Assembly (NCBI GenBank): GCA_963971305.1
Contig: OZ020303.1
Span: 30,864,106 to 30,928,105, forward strand
Direction of reading: 5' to 3'
DNA length: 64,000 nucleotides
Source of the DNA: Arcuatula senhousia
Lineage: Eukaryota > Mollusca > Bivalvia > Mytilida > Mytilidae
Under the pieces are notes generated by a model. That model saw only the letters and a program-made list of their open reading frames with translations. It had not been told where the DNA came from and did no database searches. Of this stretch, positions 1 through 64,000 are shown piece by piece. Positions within the stretch are counted from its first letter, which is position 1; the number at the start of each line of letters is the position of its first letter. The translations under genes and the position numbers were made by a program.

Positions 1-177
1 AATTTTCAGAAATCTTATATTAACAGAAATTCATTACGTATAAACTACTCTGAAAAAATAAGAAGAATTATACTGCAGCTATAGATAGAAGTAGGCATGA
101 AAGTTTTGATTTATTAGTTTGAGCTAAAGAAAGAAACTAAGGAGTAATAGATAAAAACTAACAAAGAAAAGTAAATT

Positions 178-829
178 TTTATTTAAAAATGCATTCTATG
201 AATTTCCTGAATTACTTATTCTCTAATGAACAAATTATTCTTCAATAAGTAAAGCAAAATATTCACAAAAAATCTTAAAATTAAATTAAAAAAAAATCTT
301 GAGTGTATTATATTTCAAGTATTTTGATTGGTTAAATCTATATTTACGATTAATGTTACACTTAAGATTTTTTGTGAAAAGTGCAAATGACCTTTTTCTC
401 AATTCATATACTACAGTGAAAGTATTTTTTTTTGGTTGGGTATCAATTTTTGCAGTTATTGTGGGTCAGGCAAACCACAAAATTTGACTCCAAAAAAATA
501 AGAAATTTTGGATTGATTTCTATGGTGAATTTGTAAAAATCATGAATTTACAAATCCATACCTTTTTATTGTCAATCCATCAAAACTAATACCAACAAAT
601 TTAAGTACTTTCACTGTATTTGCATATAGTATGAAAATGACATAAATCTCAAGAACCAGTCTTGGTTTTATAACATGTCCCTAATAAGTTATATGCAGCT
701 TAAGAAACACAATGTCTGATACAATATTCTAATGTGAAACTTGAAATGTATTAATTCCTGAATATTTCTTGGTGTCACCTACTGCTCAAACTTAAAATCA
801 TATTTAAAAAAATCTATTAGGAGTATTTG
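178..829 (-). promoter_or_regulatory. PDHB 3' UTR with candidate poly(A) signals
   Basis: AT-rich non-coding sequence after the stop. Minus-strand AATAAA hexamers lie at 565-570 and 178-183; the nearer would give a 3' UTR of about 280 nt. The cleavage site cannot be decided from sequence alone. Confidence 0.4.
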
Positions 830-55754
<54,925 letters not shown>

Positions 55755-55855
55755 CTTGACCTTCAGATGATGCGCACATACAAAAAAATAAGACCAATCG
55801 TCCCCTTTTCCGTCGCCACTTTGCAATTTTTGTATGTCCCTCCCTTTTTATAAAG
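55755..55855 (-). promoter_or_regulatory. PDHB core promoter region
   Basis: Reading on the minus strand toward the start codon: a TATA-like TATAAAAA (55845-55852), an inverted CCAAT (ATTGG, 55794-55798) and a TGCGCA core (55771-55776) that fits half of an NRF-1 site. NRF-1 and NF-Y sites are common in genes for mitochondrial enzymes. The motifs are visible; their use here is inferred. Confidence 0.45.
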
Positions 55856-56097
55856 GTATATCAACAGGCTGGTTAAGGCCAGAATTGTAACAGACACTTA
55901 CATGCTACAGTACCATTCTGACAAATTTATACCAAATAACAATGCAGGCCAATGTAAGATGTGTCAAGAAAACACACTTCATACTCAAATGCAAAGCATT
56001 GCATGGCAGTAGAGAAACAAACCTAAAATATTTCATGGAGGCAGTTGAAGGTATAAAGGGTGGTGGTGCATAACTATTGCTTAGCAGCAAAATGCTA

Positions 56098-56206
56098 TTG
56101 CAGACAATCTTAGATTGTTCTGCAACTTCAGTAAAAAATCTGCTAAATTTAGATCAGAAAGTCCTGAGAAAAATAAAACTAAAGTTTAGTTTTATTTTTC
56201 TCAGGA
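56098..56206. repeat. Paired palindromes upstream of PDHB
   Basis: First an imperfect hairpin (TTGCAGACAATCT/AGATTGTTCTGCAA, 56098-56125), then a perfect inverted repeat of 22-nt arms around one base (56162-56206, TCCTGAGAAAAATAAAAC... mirrored). Upstream of the PDHB promoter. Confidence 0.85.
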
Positions 56207-56342
56207 AAGCCCTACGGTAGTTCTGGAAAGGTTGTCACAAAAGCTGTGTTATGAACTGCATAGAAAACGCATAAAAAACGCAGCAGTATCATGCTCGATC
56301 TGCTAGAGCCACAATATATAAACACTTCTTCGTCATGTTGGG

Positions 56343-56479
56343 ATTTTAGATTTTAGACTGTGTAGTGTGCCTTTTTAGATTTTAGACTGTGTAGTGCGCC
56401 TTTTTAGATTTTAGACTGTGTATAGTGTACCTTTTTAGATTTTAGACTGTATAGTGCGTCTTTCTAGATTTTAGACTTT
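56343..56479. repeat. Minisatellite, about five 29-31-bp units
   Basis: Unit TTTTTAGATTTTAGACTGTG plus TAGTGCGCC, with small variants, in tandem. Confidence 0.85.
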
Positions 56480-57399
56480 GCCAATGTATATAGGCATGAT
56501 ATGCACAAAGGATAATATTTGGAACTATGCTATAGTGGATAACCTTTTTAAAATACAATATTGCGTGTATAGCACTAACCCGCATCATGAAAATTCTAAC
56601 CTCTAGCTATTGCATAATGTAGACTGTTCCGTTCGAATATTATGATAATGATATGAGCACTTTTTATGTTGTGATTGACTTTTTAAAAACGTAATATGTG
56701 TGTTTTTAACTGTTCGTGCAACAAATAACCTCTTTTATATGAACACACCATGATGACTCCCTCATGATTACTGTTCCCTTTAAGATACTAACAACTAAAT
56801 GACTTTTTAACCAAGCAACTATTATGTGGAATACTTTTACGCTCCCGAAGGGAGCGATAATGGTAGAAATGTCAATATTCTAGTTGTACTATGGGCTCAA
56901 TTTTCCTTCAACGTCCGGTAAACCACGCGCGATTTCCCGGACTTTCTGCTTCTTTTTAACGCTTTTTTCTTTGAAAATTTCTGACGTCATTAAGCGCACA
57001 CAGGACCCACAAGAAAAGCTACTTTGTTTTATTTTCGAATAAGAATTTGTTTCAATTAATTGCCCAATAAACATTCATAAACTTATTTTAGCTTGTAAAA
57101 TATTTAAGGATACGTTCAAACTTCGGGAGCGTCACAGGTTTAACCTGCATCATATTATAACTTCTACTATTATAAAGAAACCACTTTTAACCGTATTGCG
57201 TAGATCAATACCTGTAAAATCACTATTAGCAGCATATTGGATGAAACTATACTAAAATGTGTGTGTGTGTGCATAGCATTATACCACTTATCCGCTACCG
57301 GAGTGCTCCGACAAACAGAGGAAATTACCAGAGAAACAGAAACAGAAACAGTTTGGTCTATCTTCAACGAAACAAAAGTTAACCCATACCAGATAAAAT

Positions 57400-57400
<1 letters not shown>

Positions 57401-57436
<36 letters not shown>

Positions 57437-57443
57437 GCAACAA
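57401..57443. repeat. (CAA)n microsatellite
   Basis: About 14 CAA units with one GCA interruption near the end. Confidence 0.95.
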
Positions 57444-57997
57444 ATTTAAACATTGTGATAAAAAAATTATAATCACTCACTGAGAAAAATAATTATAGAC
57501 CATTATAAAACAAGCATTCTAAAAGTATTGCAAAACAATACATATATAGTCCCCTATATACCGGCCTCATATTTCAGTCAATGGTAAAAAATTGAGAAAC
57601 AAATTAAAACATCAGTTCATTATCCACACACACGAATTTACTCACTTTCATACTAACAATATAATAACTAATATTTTAACCTCTATCATTCCGTCACCAT
57701 CTATAATTCGAAGTTTAACCATAGCGAGTAATCCCAGCTTCTTGTAACCTTGAAACATACATGTAATATACCATCCTTCTTCTTTTAATAAACGCACTAC
57801 TATGTCGTTCTATATGTTTGTTATCCTTTACCAACCTCTCTATTTATATAACGTGTTACAGACAACACCCGATCAATTTAGAGTGTACTGTTAGAACACT
57901 TTCTTTTTACTATGTTTCCGCGTAAATATTATGTATTGTCCTTCTGATTACATCATTATGATATCTATATATATATAGCAGGGCAATATTTAGCAAG

Positions 57998-58320
57998 TAT
58001 CGAAGGGGGGGGGGGCAAGGGGGTTAGCTGTTCCTGTGTTATTGGCTTAAATTGGTTCTCTGTTAGCTGTTATTGCAGATATCAGATTTAATGTTAACTG
58101 TTATTGACCAGTTGTGTGTTAACTGTTATTGAAGAAATTCAGTTTACTGTTACCTGTTATTGAATAATATAATTTTATGTTATCTGTTATTAAAAATAAT
58201 ATGTTAGCTAAATTGAAATGGTCAGTCCAAAAATATCAATTCTCTGTTATCTGTTATTGGGAAAATCAATTCACTGTTAAGGTGTTATTGGACCCCCCCT
58301 TGACCCCCCTCATCGAAGTG
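57998..58320. repeat. GTTAACTGTTATTG minisatellite bounded by G-run and C-run
   Basis: Degenerate TTA(A/G)CTGTTATTG copies between GGGGGGGCAAGGGGG and CCCCCCCTTGACCCCCC; the word ATCGAAG/ATCGAAG also occurs at both edges. May be a small element with inverted G/C-rich ends. Confidence 0.55.
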
Positions 58321-58774
58321 TTTTCATAATTTAAGACCTCTTCAACATCCAGTGTACATGTGCATGTATGGTTAAACAAGTATAACTTGTTTATATCCAA
58401 TTTAAACTTCGAGCATGTGTTGCAATTATTTTGTGCATAGTTTTCGTTACCGAATGAGCTATTTAAGTTTTATATTTATTATTCCGATAATAAGAAAAAA
58501 TAAACTTTTATTGCAGAAAAAGTTAAACTCTTAATTAAAAAGTGGTGTACCCGACAACACAAGGTTCATTTTTAACCTAAACATTGGACAGGGTGAGTAT
58601 AAAGCTGCACATTTAAAATTGGGTTTTTTGTACGAAATCATCGTTTATTTGCATGAGATATTGTGAGATTTCACCAATTTGCAAATTCATTCTAATATAC
58701 AGGTCTATGATACAAATAAAAAAATCTCGGACAACGATGGAAGAGTTCAAGACGTATGTCTCTTGCATCTTAAA

Positions 58775-59021
58775 ATATTCGGTTAAACGGAAGTAGATGA
58801 ACAACGGGCATAAAATCGCTTTATACCATAGAGTTCTATAGAAGGAAGCTACGAGCCAAATATCAGAGGCTGTGACATGTGGTTGCCGGAAAAAATGCGA
58901 CCAATTTTTTTTTGTTACGCCGCAGTCCTCTGACGACGAAGGACAACGCCGCAAGACGACGGATAGTGTCAAAATAACCCCTAAATGTCGGTTTACAACA
59001 CGTTGCAGGCGACATAGAAAT
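58775..59021 (+). mobile_element. Truncated, old GGCGACATA element
   Basis: One core unit (GGGCATAAAATCGCTTTATA) and the GAC-rich 3' end with a decayed terminal hairpin (distal arm GTTGCAGGCGACAT). No head. Confidence 0.65.
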
Positions 59022-60189
59022 TGACCAAGTCGGTAAACAGGAAGCAAGCAGATCACACGGTATGGAACCTCATGATGATGCTCTATACCAAAATCAAAAG
59101 GTATGGGACCTCATGCTGATGCTGTGTACAAAATATAAAAAGGCTGATAGTTGCTGGGAAAACTATAACCAAAATATTTTTTCTCAGCGCCCGCCCGCCA
59201 CCCACTAATCTAGAGCTGATTGTAAGAAATCTGCTTTATATGAATTAAGAAACAAATCAGCAAGCAAAGGTGCACAATTAGTGCCCATTAGAATCCCGTT
59301 TGTTTGCAGAAAACGCGTTCATCAAATTGAACAAATACATATTGTCAATAAGAAAGTTGAGCATGTCGATTATTTGGTCATCTGTAAATTGTTTTGTTGT
59401 TGCTTATAGTCATTGATAACAAAGTAGACCTAATGCTTTTTATAATCGACTACCAGATATTTAAACAAGCGTTTTCCATTCTTTTTTGACAAAAAAGGAC
59501 TGCGTTTAATTATACCTGCACCAATCGTGATTAAAGCTGTGCATGTGAAATTGAATTATAAATTGTGCAGAAATAGAACGTTTTGATGATGCTACAGGAT
59601 GAAACTGAGTTTGGGTTTAAAATCTCCATCAGCAGGTCTTTCGAGTTTTTTTCGGATCCAAATACAGAAGTTGTGTATCCACAAACCTGCATTCTGGTGT
59701 TTGCTCCTCTTGCATGCCGATTACTTGTTTGTAATTGTCATTATTAGTTCTATACGGAATCTGTTTACATGTTGTGTTTTCTTCATAATTACATATGCAT
59801 AGGGAATGTGGTATGAACCAACAGTTGTGAGAACAATTCAGAATATTTTTAAGATGGTCAGGGGTGGGCAAGATATTTCTAAAAAAGGGATATTCCACAT
59901 ACAGTCTCATGTGGAAGAAAGAGTGAATGATTTTTTTTCTGGGGAACACACCCCCTATACTTAAATCCGCCACTGACGGTCTTGATGTCTCTTCTCTAAT
60001 CTTAACTTTATTAAACACCCAATTCACCTATTGAACGTCCTCTGTCTAAAAATGATCCCATAGAGTTGACTGATGTGTCTGCATAGCTCTAACTAAGGCA
60101 ACTTTGTCCTTAACTTTAAATGATATGTTATTGTGTGCCATAAACCTTTTACTTTCATTGTGGGTGATCTGTGGATACAACTGATAGTC

Positions 60190-60900
60190 TAAAGGGGTGG
60201 ATCCAGGGTAGGGGCAGGGGGTCCGCCCGTCCCTTTTTGGCGGAAAAAATGGGGGATCCACATTTGGGCTAGTTTGCAATACGATTGGGCTAACAAAAGG
60301 ACTACTTTTGGGATAATAGCAGTTTGGGCTATAGCTTAATTGGACAATATACAGGTAAAATTTACTTTAATACAGGTAAAATACAGATAAGAATTGTATA
60401 AATTCTGTAAATTTCTTTAATTATTTTACAGAAACATAAAATCTGCCCCTGCAATCGAATAATTTTTTTATCTTTTATCTCATTCGAGAATATGGGTCAA
60501 GTTTTGACAAAATATGACATGCTTGTCTTTTAACAAGTACATGTAAACCCAAAGAAGACATATGAGATTTTACACTTTTTGTTGAAATTCCATATGTCAA
60601 TTTTAAGAAAGATTCCCGGGGAAATATTCACCTAAATTTTAAATAAACAATATTATTAAAGTTCCAAACAAAAGCGTTTAAATTGTTATTGCTGAAATCA
60701 AACCATCAAAGTCGTGTCTTATAATGTAGAGAGCATTCAATATTTTTCTTAACTTGTACAATTTATCTGTGCATGTTGCAACATGTACAAAGTTGCAACT
60801 TGTACACGGCAGATATATAGGAAACATTCATTTAAGCATGGCAAGACTGTCCCCTCCTTTTTGAAATTCCTGCCGGGATCCGCCACTGATCGATCTACTC
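60190..60900. mobile_element. Possible remnant of a GGATCCGCCACTG-ended element
   Basis: GGGGTGGATCCAGGG at about 60195 and CCGGGATCCGCCACTG at about 60879-60894 are loosely inverted; a third similar end (ATCCGCCACTGACGG) lies at about 59965. Boundaries are uncertain and there is no coding. Confidence 0.35.
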
Positions 60901-61369
60901 TTTATACTCAAACTCTACTTGGGCTCAAAACTATCAATTTATTCATTCGTGTATGTTTAACGTATTTGACAAAAGAGTTGAAGTTTATAAAGGTAGTATC
61001 CTTTTGAATCTTTGTCGGAACATATATTAGGATTTTCGACGTGTTCAGAAAATGTATAACCGCTAGCAATAAGTTCATGTTTAAAAAAAATTGTACTAAC
61101 CAGTGAATTATACTAGTAAATCTATAAATGGGAAGTGTGACATTTTTCTTGTTTGGAATACTTTATATTCCAATGCAACTAGTGTACGCTTGCTTGCAAT
61201 GTTTCAAGGGTAAATATTTTTTGAAATATTTATTAAAATTTAATTTTTTTTTAATTCAAACATTTTATTATAACAGAACATTTCTACTGAGAAAATCAAA
61301 ACCCAATAAATTGAGTTTCTCACTATCAAGATTTAGGTTTAATAATTGTTCAAGTGCTTATTTCCCATG

Positions 61370-61880
61370 CATCAGAGATATTGAGAGAAGCAGAGGTACC
61401 AATGGGGTATCCGAATGTCAAAAGTCCGAAAGGGCAGAGACAAAACCAGTAAACACCAACAAGAACGGGACAAAAACAGACAACATGTAAAACATGGAAA
61501 CACAAAATAACTGAATATCAATCAACAACGCGAACTCCAGTCGAAACAAGAGTGAACTCGGGTGCTCCGGAAGAGTAAGCAGTTCCTGCTTGCTATAGCA
61601 CACCTGTCGCATTGCCAATAGTCCATTCAGCGTGTCAAATCCGGTAAAGGAAGACAAAACAACACTCTATGACAAACCAACATCTGCACTCATCTGAGAG
61701 ATCGAAATCCTATATTTGTCTATAAGTGCATGATGTCTTCCGTAAAATTTCTTGAGTGAAGACAGCAACCGAGGAGCAACATAACCCTGTGAGATTCATT
61801 TCTATAATAACTGATGTTCGTTAAATAAACATTGACACATAACGACACTGAAAAACTGACTAAAATCAGACCATAGAACT
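61370..61880. repeat. Dispersed repeat remnant
   Basis: ORF-like but broken sequence around GGGTGCTCCGGAAGAGTAAG and CCAATGGGGTATCCGAATGT. I believe this block recurs in mussel genomes, from memory only. No intact frame over 120 codons. Confidence 0.35.
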
Positions 61881-61959
61881 ATATGTGCATGATATATGAT
61901 CGGACTGACAGCGAAGATACTTCATGGTTGACTGTTCGCCATTTTGAGAACACCTTATA

Positions 61960-63150
61960 GTTCTCAGCGACTTATGTGGAAGTTGAAGAACGCAATGGTC
62001 CTGACTTGGTGCATGTACTGGTATGTCCTGAGACCGAGTGTACGTGTTACAAGTCGGAAAACAGAAAGTACTCGTTGCATAGTCACTAGTTTTGTTGAAT
62101 GGAAAAAAATCATGTATAGTATGGGATGATTGTATCCATTCACCATATTATCAGGTATGGTATGTGATTGGTTGTAGCCGTGGGGGTCGAAAAGCCGATG
62201 TTGCACACATATGGTAGAATTAATAATTATGTAGGCCTCGTTCAATAATCATAATCGTCCCTTAATTCAGTCTTTTTTCGAATGGTAGTCGGGGAAAAAA
62301 CTTTCAGTTTTCTGAATCGGTCTTCGAAATATAGCCTAGGTCTTTAAATCCTGGTCATAGTATAAGTTTGGTCGGTCTTCGTAGGGCGATCTCTGTTGAT
62401 GATAATGGGTGTTAATTTATAGTCGTGCTAATAAGCTGTCACGATAGCCTCTGCAGCGCGGACTGTGTTACTAGTAAAGGTAAAGAAGCGCTATGTGCCA
62501 TGCGCCGTCCAGCCCATGACACACCACCGTCAGTGTTAGCTGCTCCATAGTGTCCTTTTTTGTCGATAGATGCAGGGCCCGTCCTCCACCACGAGGAACA
62601 TCTATGTTGATGTTAAGTTTATTTTTTTATTTTTGAAGGTCATAGACGGCCATTCGTGTAAGTTTCATTTGACATTTTCTCAACTTTACTTGAATAAATA
62701 ACTGTCTATCAGTAGTTTCAGACCCTGAAGAACGATAAATACCTGAGATAATTTAACTAATTAGTTTAGTTTCACTAGTATTTTTTTCAATAAATACCAA
62801 TTAAGCTCAGCAATTGTGACTGGATACGACACTTCATTATCTTGCCAGTAACGCTAGTGATAAGAAATAAGAAAAAGTGGACCATAACTTTACCCATCTT
62901 CGCTAGCCAAGGATAACGCTTTAGGGGGCGATAGCTAGGGTACGAGACATTAAAAAATGTTAACTTATTATTTTTTTGAACTTCTTTTTATCTGCATCAA
63001 TTTATTCGTTAATTCAACACCTTTTAAATGTTCCTGGTTAAATGTAATTTTTTTATTAATTTTTTTTTGCTCAATATTTACAAATCATTTTTTTTTATTT
63101 GATGTTGCTCATCATTTCATCCAACTGGTTTCCTATATTAAATCGACTGA
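61960..63150. other. Intergenic, nothing supported
   Basis: No exon-like frame with splice sites and no clear repeat. The GC content rises locally at about 62440-62600, which could hide a non-coding or untranslated exon, but nothing supports it directly. Confidence 0.4.
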
Positions 63151-63156
63151 TAATTT

Positions 63157-63255
63157 TGACGTCATAGACAACATTATCCAATCATAAATTTGAATAGAAT
63201 TCACGTCCTTGTGACCTTTTCTTGACAGTCCTTTCCGTCGCAACACGCCAGAACG
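63157..63255 (+). promoter_or_regulatory. Promoter and 5' UTR exon of the right-hand gene
   Basis: A perfect CRE palindrome TGACGTCA (63157-63164) and a CCAAT box (63178-63182) precede a pyrimidine-rich CTTTCCGTCG stretch and a GTAGGTGA donor at 63256. That gives a short non-coding first exon of perhaps 25-30 nt. The motifs are seen; the transcription start is inferred. Confidence 0.5.
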
Positions 63256-63370
63256 GTAGGTGAATGCTGTCGCCGGTCTTAATTTTATGACTGAAGATCA
63301 ATTATATGGTAGAAAATACCTGATTGAAATTATCATTTGTTATCTACTACTCTGTTTTTCAGGTACAAAG

Positions 63371-63488
63371 ATGGAGGCGATCTCCAAATTGGTGAAAAAT
63401 AACCCTTTCAATAGCCCATTCACCAAAGCCCAGTGTGAAGGTTTCAAAGTCAACGAAACCCGGACGATCGCAGCAGCAGCAACTCAGG
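63371..63488 (+). CDS. First coding exon of an unrecognised gene (39 residues, continues beyond)
   Basis: After a TTTTTCAG acceptor (107-bp intron 63256-63362), ATG in AAGATGGAG opens MEAISKLVKNNPFNSPFTKA then QCEGFKVNETRTIAAAATQ and a donor GTATTT in phase 1. Clearly higher GC and more codon-like than its surroundings. No domain recognised. A basic, Ala-rich start without a classic presequence could fit a small mitochondrial membrane protein, but that is a guess. The next exon is not in the window. Confidence 0.6.
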
Positions 63489-64000
63489 GTATTTGCTAGT
63501 TTATTACAATATTCAACAGGAACATGCCAAATTTTTAACTTTGAAAATCCTTATTATTAGATTTGAATGACATCTGAACTATTAATGAAAATTATTCAAG
63601 GGCAAATTAAACAGGACAAAAGAAAAGAAAGTGGAGTATAATATCCACAGGGACTTGTATTCTGGTCATTTATATCGACTAAAAAATTGACACCTTACTC
63701 TACAATACCCCCAAATTGTGGACGTATAATTTATGGTATGATGCTGTCGTTGTCTGTTAACTTGAGTGGCTTCTATAACTTTAGTTCTAGTACCCAATTG
63801 CTTTGAAATTCAATATTGACATAGACCTGTATATTAAATAGATTTGCAACTTGTTAACTGTCCAGTATATGTATGAAAATATCACTGGTTGATAAATGAG
63901 AGTTGGTTTATTTTTTGAACTACTTTAATGCCTTTCTATGGAATTAATCAGAATAAATTGCATTAAACAGAGAAAAGATTAAGGAATATCTGTGTGAAAA
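63489..64000. other. Intron of the right-hand gene
   Basis: AT-rich. 63725-63850 resembles the 3' part of the ATACGACCGCA element in reverse sense (ATGATGCTGTCGTTGTCTGT, TAACTTTAGTTCTAGT), so a decayed minus-strand copy may lie here. Confidence 0.4.

Noticed and set aside
57676..57717. Alternative PDHB first exon (MVKLRIIDGDGMIE)
   Set aside because: In phase, but acidic and unlike a mitochondrial presequence; the MAAVKQIFK exon at 55728-55754 fits the family better and lies beside promoter motifs.
59599..60027. Overlapping plus and minus frames of 67 and 132 codons
   Set aside because: No splice-site context, no family resemblance, and TIR-like ATCCGCCACTG ends nearby suggest repeat-derived sequence.

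Overview
This is a nuclear genome window from an animal, most likely a bivalve mollusc and possibly a mussel. That placement is inference: a metazoan PDHB gene split into 12 exons, AT-rich introns, and several repeat families of a kind I associate with bivalve genomes (the GCTCACCTGG element, the GGCGACATA element, GGCCATTTTGAAAATGGCC palindromes). I see no rRNA, tRNA or CRISPR locus and no intact transposase, reverse transcriptase or Rep/helicase gene.

The recognisable gene is PDHB (pyruvate dehydrogenase E1 beta) on the minus strand, from the start codon at 55754 to the stop at 830. Twelve exons join in frame into a 358-residue protein. Intron 8 is 40.3 kb (3313-43579); the other ten are 0.35 to 6.3 kb. 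At the right end a second gene starts on the plus strand: a CRE and a CCAAT box, a short 5' UTR exon and a first coding exon that I do not recognise.

The main discovery is what fills intron 8. From 3555 to 42243 it is one self-nested stack of 44 short non-coding elements from nine families, all on the plus strand (antisense to PDHB). Each element has a 5' head (usually ACTAG or ACAAG, then a hairpin, then a family-specific word such as AAGTCGCCCAAAA), a repeat-rich body, a purine tract, an (AAT)n microsatellite, a shared leader (roughly AAGAAACGGNGNAAAAACAAT) and a 3' hairpin. The distal arm of that hairpin is the reverse complement of the head word of the same family. New copies have gone into the (AAT)n just before the 3' hairpin of a resident copy, so heads behave as opening brackets and tail hairpins as closing brackets. 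Read left to right, 43 of 44 heads find a same-family tail in strict last-in-first-out order, to a depth of 11. The one failure is a single missing family E tail; two extra tails are explained by an 870-bp tandem duplication. The outermost pair (3588-3604 and 42227-42243) match over 17 of 17 bases. Without the nest the intron would be about 1.6 kb.

In the element entries, families are labelled A to J by head word: A ATGTCCCCTCACG, B AAGTCGCCCAAAA, C ATGTCTCCCAAACGAA, D ATATCTCCCAAACGTACG, E ATGTCACTCCA, F AAGTCCCCCAAACG, G ATGTCCCCTCCCG, H AAGTCTCCCAAACGA, J GCTCACCTGG. Depth is the number of open brackets including the element itself.

Other regions: 42244-55727 holds PDHB exons 1-8 and introns with solo relatives of the nested families and three TIR elements. 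55755-63150 is intergenic with the PDHB promoter, a 45-nt palindrome and minisatellites.
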